Source: CAMDKS01 sp964402975 (lineage in GTDB: Bacteria; Bdellovibrionota_B; Oligoflexia; Oligoflexales; RGVZ01). Taken from it: DNA of 33,592 nt. Location: contig CAYOEM010000025.1 of the NCBI GenBank assembly GCA_964402975.1, positions 1 to 33,592 on the forward strand. The letters are read 5' to 3'. Below, in pieces: positions 7,506-16,101 of the stretch. How positions within the stretch are numbered: the first letter of the stretch is position 1; the number at the start of each line of letters is the position of its first letter. Made by a program: the position numbers and the translations under genes. The notes below the pieces were generated by a model. The model was given only the letters and a program-made list of their open reading frames with translations, searched no databases and was not told the origin of the DNA.

Positions 7506-8420
7506 CTACAGGTGCGGCTCTGTTCTAGCTGTTTTTTGGGTATTTTGCATCAATTTGGGACGTGCTGGCTTTACGGGGCGGGCACGAATACTGGCAAACT
7601 TACGCACGACCGCGTCTCGCAATGCGGCCACTTGGTCAATCGTCGTGTCCAGCTGATTTTTGCCTATTTTATGATCAGAAACTTGCCCTTTAGCCATGGC
7701 CGTGGCTAGATCCCGGCACTGCTCAGCCAGACGTCCGGACTTGCGGCGTAGATCTTGATCTAAGATCCTGAGCTGGGTCTCATCATCGGGCGAAACGTTT
7801 GGCAATGATGCCACCCTGAGGCAGTCCGACAGCGCACGAACTGAGGGATTATCCCGAGCATGTGAGAAGTTCACTCCTAGTCGAGACTGAAAACTGCCAC
7901 TTGCAGACCAGTTCTCATCAGCCGCACCGCGGGCATCATATTCAGCTTTAAGAGTCTCGCGTTCCCTGGCTACCGCCTCAAGGTCCTTGCGAAGATTTTG
8001 CTCGAGTTCGTCGAATTGCTTCTTACGAATAGCTAGGTCGACCAAGTGTTTGGCCTCCAAATCAAGAGAATCACCGCGTGCAGTCCCAGCAAATCTTGCC
8101 TGAAGAAGTCTAAGCCACATTTTACGGTTTTGAAGAGCCACATATTCAGAGGCGATCGCTTTGATTTTTACTCCAAGTTGCTTTGCCCAATAGACAAGGG
8201 CAGCGTTAGCGCGGTTAGTTTTTGGCACTTTTCTGGAGTACTGAAAAACCTTGTCATTTTCGATGGCAATAGATGCTAATGCTTGGTCGACCTGATCACG
8301 CTCTTGAACAATGGACCGAGACGCCATCGGATCCGGGGCGTTTGACGCCGCACTCATCATCTCAACGATAGCTTTTTCAAGTTGCTGAAGCTGAAGATCC
8401 CAACGCGTCACTTGGCTCAT
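7506..8420 (-). CDS. hypothetical alpha-helical/coiled-coil protein, second of a pair
   Basis: 304 residues, cytoplasmic, largely helical. Heptad-like stretches run through about 120-175 (KKQFDELEQNLRKDLEAVAR) and 215-275. The C-terminus is basic and Pro-rich (RARPVKPARPKL). No family is recognised. Its ATG overlaps the TGA of the upstream coiled-coil gene (ATGA at 8417-8420), so the two are translationally coupled and probably partners. Both are about 300 residues with a long N-terminal helix beginning in the first dozen residues and a polar tail, so they could be distant relatives. They may be structural or regulatory proteins; function unknown. Confidence 0.75.
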   Translation of the reverse strand: MSQVTRWDLQLQQLEKAIVEMMSAASNAPDPMASRSIVQERDQVDQALASIAIENDKVFQYSRKVPKTNRANAALVYWAKQLGVKIKAIASEYVALQNRKMWLRLLQARFAGTARGDSLDLEAKHLVDLAIRKKQFDELEQNLRKDLEAVARERETLKAEYDARGAADENWSASGSFQSRLGVNFSHARDNPSVRALSDCLRVASLPNVSPDDETQLRILDQDLRRKSGRLAEQCRDLATAMAKGQVSDHKIGKNQLDTTIDQVAALRDAVVRKFASIRARPVKPARPKLMQNTQKTARTEPHL

Positions 8421-9361
8421 ATCCTAGCTCCCTTGTGGGCATGCCGATTTTTTTTCTTTTGAAAGTCGCCCGCATTATTATGCGTGTGGCGCTTTGAAGC
8501 ATCTTCTGAGACGGACTTAGTTTCTAAGCCACCCGCACCGAAGCCCTGGCCATCGAGCGCGCCATCCAGTGAATAGGCAAGACGCCTAGCCACGACGAGA
8601 CGATCATTAGCCAACTTTGCGCCTCCGACCAAATGGTCCGCAAGAACACTGCCGAGCGCCTGAACGTCCGAAGCCTCAGGCGGCGTCTTCTCGGGATTAT
8701 TCTGCTGGCGCGCATCTTTGTACATTGCCAGCCAATTTTTCATGTCCTGATTGCGAGCAATTTCACTGCGTAGTTTGGCACGCATGGCCGTCACTTTACC
8801 TGTGGCCACTTCAAACTCCGTGAAGGCTGCAAGCAGGTCTCTTTGGTTAGTCTTAGGATTAGGCTCAAGCCCACCTATTTCAGATTTTGAAATAAAATCC
8901 TCGACCACACCCCGCGCCTTGCGAACTCGGTCAATATCCTGCTCTAGTCTGCGCATTTCTCGGCGAATCCATGACAAGCGCCAGATGACTTTAATCCAGC
9001 CCATGACGTCGTGCACTGCTTCCAAGCTCCAGCCACTGACGCGCTTTAGCTTTGACGCCAATTCGTCGGGGTAGTTTTTTGTATCCGTGACAAAACGCGC
9101 CACGATTTTTTGTTCAATGCGTGAGTATCCACTCATTACAGGGAGGTCGAAGTGGCTCGGCATGGGCGTCGGCATTGTTTGTGCTGAGGCTGCCTCTTTT
9201 AGCTTTCGGGCTTCACCAATGGCACGCCGAAGGCGTTTCAATCTTGTCGTATAATCAGCTTCTGTCATAAGGCGTGCACGCGCAGCCTCCTGCAAGTCCA
9301 CATCTAGCGACTGCAGTCTATGCATCAACTCCTGAACTTTTGAAGCATCAAGAACAGACAT
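8417..9361 (-). CDS. hypothetical alpha-helical/coiled-coil protein, first of a pair
   Basis: 314 residues, no signal peptide. Predicted helices: 4-57 (Arg- and Ala-rich coiled coil), a Trp-rich amphipathic region at about 105-135 (GWSLEAVHDVMGWIKVIWRLSW) followed by a charged coiled coil (RREMRRLEQDIDRVRK), and 170-215. The tail is Gly-, His- and Lys-rich and very basic. The Trp-rich helix could lie on a membrane or at a protein interface; no family is recognised. It is the first gene of the minus-strand operon and is divergent from hemE across 165 bases. It is coupled to the next gene by a four-base overlap. Confidence 0.75.
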   Translation of the reverse strand: MSVLDASKVQELMHRLQSLDVDLQEAARARLMTEADYTTRLKRLRRAIGEARKLKEAASAQTMPTPMPSHFDLPVMSGYSRIEQKIVARFVTDTKNYPDELASKLKRVSGWSLEAVHDVMGWIKVIWRLSWIRREMRRLEQDIDRVRKARGVVEDFISKSEIGGLEPNPKTNQRDLLAAFTEFEVATGKVTAMRAKLRSEIARNQDMKNWLAMYKDARQQNNPEKTPPEASDVQALGSVLADHLVGGAKLANDRLVVARRLAYSLDGALDGQGFGAGGLETKSVSEDASKRHTHNNAGDFQKKKNRHAHKGARI

Positions 9362-9526
9362 CAGGGCAACCCCAACGAAACCGAGTGATTCATACTCATA
9401 TCCTTATTTTCGCAGGATAATTCCAGTTTCTACACGGGCAGATATTGCCTATCTTCTGTCGTTGTTTTTATTGGCGGGGCCTGATATTTTCGCGCAACGC
9501 AGCCAAAACCTTAGGAGATTTGCGCC

Positions 9527-10576
9527 ATGGCCACCACAACCTCAATGAAGCCCCTGATTCAGGCCGCCCGTGGTCAGACGCCAACCAGATGGCCGGTTTG
9601 GTTCATGCGTCAGGCCGGACGTTACCTGCCAGAATACCGAGAGATTCGTGCCGGGGTAGATTTTGTGACCATGTGCAAACGAGCAGATCTTGCCGCCGAG
9701 GTGACCTGGCAACCACTGCGTCGCTATGATCTCGATGCTGCGATCATTTTCTCAGACATTTTGATGCCTCCCATGGCTATGGGGCAAACCCTCACGTTTG
9801 ATAAAGGACATGGTCCCAAGCTGGACAAGCCGGTACGCAGCATGGCAGATGTCAAAAGTTTGAAGATGGCCGACGCACAAAAAGATCTCGGATTCGTCGG
9901 TGAGGCTATCGCGCTTACCAAAACCAAACTAAAGCCAGAACAAACTATGATCGGCTTTGCGGGCGCTCCATTCACCGTTGCAAGCTATATGATTGAAGGT
10001 CAGGGCTCCAAAGAGTTTACAGAGGTCAAAAAGCTGATCTTTCGAGAACCGGACGTGATGAAAGCTCTTTTGGAGAAGCTATCGGCCGTGACAACCGACT
10101 ACCTAAAGATGCAAATCAAAGCCGGTGCCGACGCGGTTATGCTGTTTGACACCTGGGCAGGTCAGGTCAGCCCATCGGTCTATCGTCAAATGATCTTTCC
10201 CATGACTAATAAAATCATAGCCGACGTGAAGAATGCCACAGGAGTACCTGTGATCTACTTCCCCGGTCAGGGCAGTGACAGGCTTTATGAGCTCGCTGGC
10301 TGCCACGCCGATGTCATCAGCATTGACTGGAGAACCCGACTATCCAATGCAGGGAAAATCTTGAAAGGTCTCGGCTTAGATGTGACGCTGCAAGGTAATC
10401 TTGACCCGCAGGCCCTGCTTGCTCCAGAGGCCGAAATTAGGTCTATGGTTCATGCCATGAAAGCTGAGGCCAGGTCATCGGCCAGATCCCATATTTTCAA
10501 TGTTGGTCACGGTCTTCTACCTCACACACCACCAGAATCTCTGAGCATCGTTATCGATGAATTAAGAAAGAACTGA
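9527..10576 (+). CDS. hemE: uroporphyrinogen decarboxylase
   Basis: 349 residues, normal length. It removes the four acetate carboxyls of uroporphyrinogen III to give coproporphyrinogen III in haem synthesis, in the cytoplasm, without a cofactor. Both family signatures are clear: PVWFMRQAGRYLPEYR near the N-terminus and GFAGAPFTVASYMIEG in the middle. The catalytic Asp77 lies in IIFSDILMPPMAMG, and DTWAGQVSP, LQGNLDP and the C-terminal FNVGHGLLPHTPPE are intact. TAGGAG stands nine bases before the ATG. A weak promoter can be suggested in the divergent spacer (TTGTTT, 17 bases, TATTTT). The gene may be co-transcribed with the repeat lipoprotein 27 bases downstream; no other haem gene is in the window. 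Confidence 0.98.
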   Translation: MATTTSMKPLIQAARGQTPTRWPVWFMRQAGRYLPEYREIRAGVDFVTMCKRADLAAEVTWQPLRRYDLDAAIIFSDILMPPMAMGQTLTFDKGHGPKLDKPVRSMADVKSLKMADAQKDLGFVGEAIALTKTKLKPEQTMIGFAGAPFTVASYMIEGQGSKEFTEVKKLIFREPDVMKALLEKLSAVTTDYLKMQIKAGADAVMLFDTWAGQVSPSVYRQMIFPMTNKIIADVKNATGVPVIYFPGQGSDRLYELAGCHADVISIDWRTRLSNAGKILKGLGLDVTLQGNLDPQALLAPEAEIRSMVHAMKAEARSSARSHIFNVGHGLLPHTPPESLSIVIDELRKN

Positions 10577-10603
10577 AGAAGCATTACTGTAGGAGGAGTG
10601 TAT

Positions 10604-10966
10604 ATGCATTTACTTAAACTATTATCTCTGTGTTTTGTGTTGATTAGCTGCGGCCGAGACACTGCTAATTCATCACTTGAGAGCACCCTAAAAGTGATGG
10701 CTGTGAGTCCTGTTTTTGCGCTACGCAATGATTGCCGCGGTGTGGCGGGCAACAGCGGAGGCCTTTGTCAAAATAACGACTGCCGGGGTGTGGCTTACAA
10801 TAATGTCGGTTTTTGTGTCTCAGATGATTGCCGCGCCATGGTTTACCGAAACGTCGGTTTCTGTCGAACCAACGATTGTAAGGCAGTAGTCTTTAATAAC
10901 GTAGGCTTATGTGAGAGTAAAAACTGCGAAGCTGTCGTGTTCAGGAACATGGGCATTTGTCAGTAA
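10604..10966 (+). CDS. lipoprotein of five two-cysteine repeats
   Basis: 120 residues. The start is the ATG at 10604, seven to eight bases after a near-perfect AGGAGGAG; a GTG at 10598 lies inside that ribosome site and is rejected. The signal peptide ends in the lipobox LISC (acylated Cys16). After a short linker the rest is five tandem 16-residue repeats on the plan xDCRxVxxNNVGFCxx, each with Cys at positions 3 and 14, ten cysteines in all. The spacing suggests one disulfide per repeat and a small stacked solenoid on the periplasmic or outer surface. I know no family of this kind. It lies 27 bases after hemE and may share its transcript; the next gene has its own promoter. Confidence 0.85.
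   Translation: MHLLKLLSLCFVLISCGRDTANSSLESTLKVMAVSPVFALRNDCRGVAGNSGGLCQNNDCRGVAYNNVGFCVSDDCRAMVYRNVGFCRTNDCKAVVFNNVGLCESKNCEAVVFRNMGICQ
10727..10963 (+). repeat. five 48-base tandem repeats within a lipoprotein gene
   Basis: Each 48-base unit encodes one 16-residue repeat beginning with Asn/Asp/Lys-Asp/Asn-Cys; the last unit is one codon short. The units start at 10727, 10775, 10823, 10871 and 10919. They are well diverged at DNA level while the Cys, Val and Asn-x-Gly-x-Cys positions persist, so the repeats are old and under protein-level selection. Confidence 0.85.
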
Positions 10967-11015
10967 GAGGCTGGCTAAAAATCTCTAATTATTTCAATAA
11001 TTTGTAGGCGTTTTA

Positions 11016-11044
11016 TTGACATCTCTTAAAATGTATTATATAAA
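11016..11044 (+). promoter_or_regulatory. near-consensus sigma70-type promoter
   Basis: A perfect TTGACA (11016-11021) and TATAAA (11039-11044) are separated by exactly 17 bases, in the 140-base gap between the repeat lipoprotein and the hydrolase lipoprotein. Transcription would begin near 11051, about 55 bases before the hydrolase ATG. This is the strongest promoter visible in the window. Confidence 0.8.
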
Positions 11045-11106
11045 AGGGCGCTTTTTATTAAAGTTTCTAAGCCCCTTTGAACTACAATTTTAGGAGACGT
11101 TCTTCA

Positions 11107-12012
11107 ATGAGCACCGCCTTAAATATTTGTCTACTGACCCTTTCCCTTATTATCTCGGCCTGCGGAGCCATCGGTCAAAATCATGGACCGATGAAACCGT
11201 TTGGGTCCCCCGATCATCATGACTCCACTGACACAGGTCGGGGCCAAAATAACGGACCCTACACCACTGCTAACGCTCCGGTGCCAGCTCCGCTTCCGGC
11301 ACCCGTATACATTCCTCAACCAGGTGACTCGTTCTCTAGAAGCTCGGCAACAAGTCCAATTAGAACGCTCTACGTGATCGTCTCAGGTAACGCAACCTGT
11401 CGACCAGCTATGCTGGGCACCAATGACGTGTCGGGATTGACTGATAACTCATTATTCCAGGGCTTCATCGGAACCATGATGACGCCTGGATACGTAACGC
11501 AAGACGACAACGTGATTTTCGCATGCTATGAGACTCTGAGCCCACAGATGCAAGTTTACGACGTGCGAAATCGCCCGCAGATGGTTTCTATCAACGAAAC
11601 TGAACTTGAGGGCATTTTGATGCCTCAGGCATACGTCGCACAGCGAATTGTGATCATGGGTCACTCCTACGGTGGTTGGAAGTCCATGAAAATGGCGTCG
11701 TCCGTGCAACTGCTACAGTACACCCAAGCTCCAATTCAGCTAGTAACGATTGATCCGATCAGCAAAATTAACTGTACAAACCCATTTATGCCGGGCTGTC
11801 GCCAGGCCCCTAGTGACTTCACCGACGTGGAGTTCTCCACACTTCATTCGAGAACGCGGTGGCTGAACGCCGTGCAGCAACCTGGCGTCGTGCTTGGTTC
11901 TGAGGCTATGCCCGCCGCCCATGCAAACCTTGAGTTCACGGGTGTTAACCACTTTACCATTGTATCGGATCCACGCCTTTGGCAAGCGATCCACCAATTC
12001 GTAGCGATGTAA
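11107..12012 (+). CDS. alpha/beta-hydrolase-like lipoprotein
   Basis: 301 residues from ATG 11107, with AGGAG ten bases upstream; an earlier in-frame ATG at 11077 lacks a ribosome site. A lipoprotein signal ends in IISAC (Cys19). A Pro-rich linker (VPAPLPAPVYIPQP) leads to a hydrolase-like domain: nucleophile elbow GHSYGG with Ser187, a candidate acid Asp216 in VTIDP, and His282 in NHFTI near the C-terminus, in the correct order for a catalytic triad. This is the lipase/thioesterase fold in general; the substrate is unknown. It is driven by a near-consensus promoter and converges, across 21 bases, on the membrane protein gene of the next operon. The fold call is moderately secure, the lipoprotein call strong. 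Confidence 0.8.
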   Translation: MSTALNICLLTLSLIISACGAIGQNHGPMKPFGSPDHHDSTDTGRGQNNGPYTTANAPVPAPLPAPVYIPQPGDSFSRSSATSPIRTLYVIVSGNATCRPAMLGTNDVSGLTDNSLFQGFIGTMMTPGYVTQDDNVIFACYETLSPQMQVYDVRNRPQMVSINETELEGILMPQAYVAQRIVIMGHSYGGWKSMKMASSVQLLQYTQAPIQLVTIDPISKINCTNPFMPGCRQAPSDFTDVEFSTLHSRTRWLNAVQQPGVVLGSEAMPAAHANLEFTGVNHFTIVSDPRLWQAIHQFVAM

Positions 12013-12033
12013 GTTAGACCGTCTTAAGCCTGG

Positions 12034-12552
12034 TTATTTCTTTTCAATAAAGGTTTCTGGCGAGCTCATGGATGCGCCGATCATTGTCAGAATAAAGAAT
12101 GGCATTATGAGCTCGGCCTGCTTTGCAAGAAAAGCAGCTGCAAACCCAAGAATCGTGACCAGTTCTAAAAATGCAACTCGAAGGCTCAGTCTCAAAAACC
12201 ACGTATTAGCGGCACCAGTATTTGTCGCAGCACTTGGCTTATTAGGCAAATCTTTGACGCCCACCTTAAAAATCAAATTAGGCAAAAGAAACGCCATAAC
12301 CAATACGACCAACGCTAAAAAGTACATTGGCATCACAAGCTGCATCTTTTGTTCATCTATATTGGTGGGGATCCACGCATCTGTATTTAGAAAATTAACG
12401 ACCTGATCATCTGCGGTTCTTATTTTCCAGATTCCCGCTAAAAGAAGTATTGGAAACCCAAAACCCAGCATGCCCCAAATTATAGTAGCATTAGTGCGTA
12501 CCATTTTTTCCCGGTGCTCATTCATCATCCTATCGATATTACCATTTTGCAT
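12034..12552 (-). CDS. four-helix membrane protein
   Basis: 172 residues from ATG 12552, which has GAGGG six bases upstream; a longer frame would need a TTG at 12576. Four membrane segments: about 22-43 (IIWGMLGFGFPILLLAGIW), 75-97 (LVMPMYFLALVVLVMAFLLPN), 126-150 and 152-167. Short loops contain no known catalytic motif. It is the last gene of the cyclase-SH3-M48 operon, 46 bases after the protease gene. Function unknown; an accessory role for the protease or cyclase is only suggested by location. Confidence 0.75.
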   Translation of the reverse strand: MQNGNIDRMMNEHREKMVRTNATIIWGMLGFGFPILLLAGIWKIRTADDQVVNFLNTDAWIPTNIDEQKMQLVMPMYFLALVVLVMAFLLPNLIFKVGVKDLPNKPSAATNTGAANTWFLRLSLRVAFLELVTILGFAAAFLAKQAELIMPFFILTMIGASMSSPETFIEKK

Positions 12553-12598
12553 GATGGCCCTCGCGTATGAACTCAATTAAATGAAGAATAGCTAAATC

Positions 12599-13528
12599 TT
12601 AAGACGACTTGGCTGCCAAAGCTTTGAACTTTGCAAATCTACTATCTCGCGCCTTCGATGCGGGTCCGGGCTTCCAGCCTTTGATAGCAGAGCGAATGCG
12701 CTTAACCCGGTCCTCGTCGAGAGGGTGAGTTTCAAACATCCTCACTGGACTCTTCTTAGATTTTGCAAGTCGATCTACAGTGGAAAAATTTCTGGCAAGA
12801 AAGTCTGCAAACTTTCCAGGGTGATAGCCCGCGGCTAATAAGATCTCAAGCGCTAACTTATCAGCATCATACTCTTGATTATTATTATACTTGTAGACTT
12901 TCATAACTTCCGTTAAGTCACTCAAGTGCTCGCCATACGCTTTTCTATCAAGTTTGATTCTTTCAAGGTTTTCTCGTTGTTCACTATCTTCATTAGCCGG
13001 TACAAAAAAATCTGCCAAATCGGTCAGATTATTGAGTAAGCTTTCAGTTTCTTCTCGATCCTTTTTTGCAGATGCCTTTCTTCGAATCGACATTTCACCA
13101 TGCCGAAGGACAATATGAGCGACCTCATGGGCAAGAATTCCTGCTAATTCATCTTCATTATTTGTTGCGTCAACAATTGATTTCGACAGAAATATAAAAC
13201 CACCCGGCGTAGAAATTGCCACCATATCTGGACAATCAACAAGATGACCTCGGTAACCTTTAAACAAGACGGGACGTGACGAAAACATCGCAAGATAGCG
13301 GACCATATTTGATGCGTAATCGTTGAACGTCGAATACACGGGTGAATAATTACCGAGAATAAGTGCCCCCACCTTCTCGCCTAATTGATACTCTTCTTCA
13401 AGAGTGAGCTCACGAAATTGTGATACACCCACTCCTGACTGTTGTTTCTGGGCGCCATGGGTACAACTAAAACACATGGCACAAAACGCAAACATAAGGC
13501 TGAAAAGGCTGGCCAAAAGACATCTCAT
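12599..13528 (-). CDS. M48-family zinc metalloprotease lipoprotein
   Basis: 309 residues. The signal peptide ends in a Cys-rich lipobox (CFSC, Cys22), anchoring the protein on the periplasmic side. The active site is HEVAH (His134, Glu135, His138) with the third zinc ligand Glu219 in NQEYDADKLAL, and the C-terminal THPLDEDRVKRI typical of M48 peptidases. It resembles the periplasmic quality-control proteases BepA and LoiP rather than the membrane protein HtpX. A Lys/Glu-rich insertion of about 70 residues lies between the two zinc motifs. The ATG overlaps the stop of the SH3 gene (ATGA). Likely role: degradation or assembly of outer-membrane proteins, inferred from the family. Confidence 0.93.
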   Translation of the reverse strand: MRCLLASLFSLMFAFCAMCFSCTHGAQKQQSGVGVSQFRELTLEEEYQLGEKVGALILGNYSPVYSTFNDYASNMVRYLAMFSSRPVLFKGYRGHLVDCPDMVAISTPGGFIFLSKSIVDATNNEDELAGILAHEVAHIVLRHGEMSIRRKASAKKDREETESLLNNLTDLADFFVPANEDSEQRENLERIKLDRKAYGEHLSDLTEVMKVYKYNNNQEYDADKLALEILLAAGYHPGKFADFLARNFSTVDRLAKSKKSPVRMFETHPLDEDRVKRIRSAIKGWKPGPASKARDSRFAKFKALAAKSS

Positions 13529-14028
13529 TTAAACAGCCCTTTCCTGCCTTGTTTTAACTCGCCGTCAGATTGAAATTTAAAAAGCTCTCGCTCATTCTCT
13601 GGCGTTGCGGCTATAACATCCTGAAGTCGCCGCCGTCCCTGTGCGGACTTTGGTGGATTCATTTCGCCACCCAAATCTGCAACGCCAAGACCAGCGGCTC
13701 CAAGCAAAGCTTTATCCTTGCTATCCACTTTGTCGCCTTTTTTCAATGCAAGCCGCTTTTCCTCAGTAACCGCCGAAACCGGGATCCAACCCGTCAGACT
13801 ACGGTGTTTGATTTTAACAAAATTCCCCTTACGAGAAACCTCTTGGACGTTATCACCATGCTTAAGCTCGCCGACACTTGGACCTAAAAGAGCTGGCGAC
13901 GAGCGAACCTTAACGGCATAAGCTTGAACAATCAACGTTTGTGAAAGAGCTGTGGCGGGCAAACCCAGCGGTAACACCATGGTGAGTAACAGAATTTGGA
14001 TATTATTTTGGCGGAATTTATTTCTCAT
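13525..14028 (-). CDS. exported bacterial SH3-domain protein
   Basis: 167 residues from ATG 14028; a longer frame to 14052 runs deeper into the cyclase gene. A Sec signal peptide (ILLLTMVLPLGLPATALSQ) is followed by one SH3b domain at about 40-90: YAVKVRSSPALLG...LKHGDNVQEVSRKGNFVKIKHRSLTGWIPVSAV. Bacterial SH3 domains usually bind peptidoglycan or target enzymes to it. The C-terminal 75 residues are charged and Gly-rich, without a known domain. The gene overlaps the cyclase by 11 bases and the protease by 4, so all three are coupled in one operon. It could recruit the M48 protease to the cell wall, an inference from gene order. Confidence 0.85.
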   Translation of the reverse strand: MRNKFRQNNIQILLLTMVLPLGLPATALSQTLIVQAYAVKVRSSPALLGPSVGELKHGDNVQEVSRKGNFVKIKHRSLTGWIPVSAVTEEKRLALKKGDKVDSKDKALLGAAGLGVADLGGEMNPPKSAQGRRRLQDVIAATPENERELFKFQSDGELKQGRKGLFK

Positions 14029-15955
14029 CGAGTTTCCATATCCCATTTTCAAATTTTTCTCGTCCTCTTCCTAGTCTAAGCTCCTCCGACCGCATGCGCA
14101 AGGTTTTAGCCGCTCCTACACCTCCAGGTTCAGCCTCCTTAAATCCTCGTATGGCGTCGTCCCATTTCTCGGCTCTATATGCTTCAAATGCAGTTTTGTA
14201 TTTGTTGACAGCTCCCTCATGAGACCACTGGGACGTCGTGTATATCTTGGTAGGCTTTTCCTTGCCTTTAACAACCACTTCATCCACTAAAAAAAACTCG
14301 CTGGCCAATTTTGGTGAGGCCTTAGCGAGCACTTCGCCGCTGACCGTGATGAGCTGATTATAATACTTACCTACACCCTCCAATCTTGATGCAAGATTCA
14401 CGGTGTCACCAAGAGCGGTATAATTGAAACGATCATGAGATCCAAAGTTCCCAACAATAGCTGGCCCATAATGAATTCCGCTTCGCACCCCAAGCGGGAG
14501 AACCAGTCCATATTGTTTCTCCCACGTCTTACGACAAAGCTCTGTGACGTTGTTAAAAGACATGGCTACCTTCAGAGCAGAATCCGCGTCTACATCAACT
14601 GAGGTCGCGCCTTTCACCGGAGCACCCCAAATTGCCATAATGGCATCACCGATAAACTTATCCACATAGCCGGAGTGACCTATGATCAACTTCACTGCCT
14701 CATCAAGGTAGAAGTTCATCAGTTTTACAAGCATCTCAGGGCTAACCTGTTCCGACATGGTCGTAAAGCCAATCAAATCGGAAAACATGACAAAGATGTC
14801 CTGCTTTTCGCCGTATCGCCTAACCTCGACATGACCTTGCTCAATCAATTTTAGCATTTGTGGCGACATGGAGTGCTGAATCGCCTTGGCAAACTGAAGT
14901 CTATCTTTCCAGTCTCTTCGAACTTTATAAACGAAGTGTAGCGTTGTCGTGACGAGCAAACCAAACACAAGAGGCACTGGGTCAAACCAAGCAGTGAAAG
15001 TCCGCCATGCTATAAGGCTCAGAGTTATCGGTAACACGAACGTTGTGGCCGAACCAATCATATACAGAATACTCGGCCGTTGTGGCTCAATCATTACAAT
15101 TAGCCCAATCCAAACAGTAAACCCGAAAACTGCAATAAGACCGTAATTTAAATTTGAGAACTCCTTAACCCCAGCAGAGCCAGCAAACAGCTCGGAGATG
15201 ATGCTAGCAGGTAGTTCGCCACCTGATGCTATTGAATTCATAGGATTTGGCTTCACATCAAAAAGTCCGATGGCCTCATACGCAACAATCCATGTCTTGT
15301 CTTTGAGTTTAGGTCTCAGTTGCTTGGCGATAGCATCGTCAAATTTAGCCTGAATAACCTCGTAAAGAGAAATGCGGGGAATAGCACCAGGAGCAGGGAA
15401 GTGAATCCATCCTGAATGTCGCCCCCTAGAAAGTTGTCCGACAAATGTCTGACCTTCCATACTAAGACGCCTAAATATTCCGTCAGGGGGATTGATAACA
15501 TGTGTATGACCCCATTTAAGATTCTTTGCCTCCCGCAAAATTTCAGTCGGCGGCGCAACGTCCTCCTGGCTGACCACTGCCACAGTTGCTCCAAAATTCG
15601 AAATCGCCTCCGCAAAAGCTTTATCATCTTTTGGTCCCCTAGTAGACGGAGCGCTGAAAATGATATCGAAGCCAACATCTTTCGCTCCAAGAAGTTTAGC
15701 CGCTCCTAGAAGCTCCCCATAGAGAGCCCTTGGATAGGGAAAATACTGCTCGTCATTTTTTGCGAAAGCAGCCATCGACGCGTCATCAAGAACAACCAGG
15801 ACGACCTGATCAGAATTCTTGGCCGGAAATTGCCGCTGTAATAAATCATGAAATAGCAAACCAGGCCTGGTCAGTGCCCCGCCGATGATCAGCCAGAGAT
15901 ACGTAACCAAGAGACCAAGGATGGTCAAACCAACGACTAATCCATATTTTTTCAT
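14018..15955 (-). CDS. CHASE2-domain adenylate cyclase (class III)
   Basis: 645 residues. An N-terminal membrane helix is followed by a CHASE2 extracytoplasmic sensor (about 30-260: VVLVVLDDASMAAF, YPRALYGELL, VGFDIIFSAPS), then three membrane helices at about 270-345, and the catalytic domain at 385-560. Metal-binding Asp393 (FSDLIGFT) and Asp437 (DKFIGDAIMAIWG) are present, as are purine-selecting Lys433 and Asp517 (ALGDTVNLASRLE), Asn520 and Arg524. The Lys-Asp pair predicts ATP, so cyclic AMP, as product. A TPR-like helix pair closes the protein (YRAEKWDDAIRGFKEAE). First gene of an operon with SH3, M48 and membrane proteins, so the sensor may respond to envelope conditions. Confidence 0.93.
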   Translation of the reverse strand: MKKYGLVVGLTILGLLVTYLWLIIGGALTRPGLLFHDLLQRQFPAKNSDQVVLVVLDDASMAAFAKNDEQYFPYPRALYGELLGAAKLLGAKDVGFDIIFSAPSTRGPKDDKAFAEAISNFGATVAVVSQEDVAPPTEILREAKNLKWGHTHVINPPDGIFRRLSMEGQTFVGQLSRGRHSGWIHFPAPGAIPRISLYEVIQAKFDDAIAKQLRPKLKDKTWIVAYEAIGLFDVKPNPMNSIASGGELPASIISELFAGSAGVKEFSNLNYGLIAVFGFTVWIGLIVMIEPQRPSILYMIGSATTFVLPITLSLIAWRTFTAWFDPVPLVFGLLVTTTLHFVYKVRRDWKDRLQFAKAIQHSMSPQMLKLIEQGHVEVRRYGEKQDIFVMFSDLIGFTTMSEQVSPEMLVKLMNFYLDEAVKLIIGHSGYVDKFIGDAIMAIWGAPVKGATSVDVDADSALKVAMSFNNVTELCRKTWEKQYGLVLPLGVRSGIHYGPAIVGNFGSHDRFNYTALGDTVNLASRLEGVGKYYNQLITVSGEVLAKASPKLASEFFLVDEVVVKGKEKPTKIYTTSQWSHEGAVNKYKTAFEAYRAEKWDDAIRGFKEAEPGGVGAAKTLRMRSEELRLGRGREKFENGIWKLDEK

Positions 15956-16045
15956 GCCTTAGGGATCGGAAAGGGCCCGCAAAACTTAAGGCCTAAGGGG
16001 GCCCTAGCAACCACCCTCGCAGATTATGAGTGCTGCCGTAAATTG

Positions 16046-16090
16046 GCAAAAATCAAAATGATGCCTGAAGGCCTCAAGATGGCCGCAGGC
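16046..16090 (-). terminator. rho-independent terminator of the His-rich protein gene
   Basis: On the minus strand, GCCTG-C-GGCC and GGCC-TT-CAGGC pair across a seven-base loop and are followed by ATCATTTTGATTTTTG. It lies 12 bases past the stop of the gene at 16102-16554 and separates it from the cyclase operon. Confidence 0.7.
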
Positions 16091-16101
16091 CGCTAAGGCA
16101 T

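Noticed and set aside
9399..9419. TATCCT/AGGATA dyad in the hemE divergent spacer
   Set aside because: Six-base arms with a nine-base gap are expected by chance at this length; no promoter overlap supports an operator.
9445..9729. 94-codon plus-strand open frame over the hemE start
   Set aside because: Overlaps conserved hemE codons in another frame; no ribosome site.
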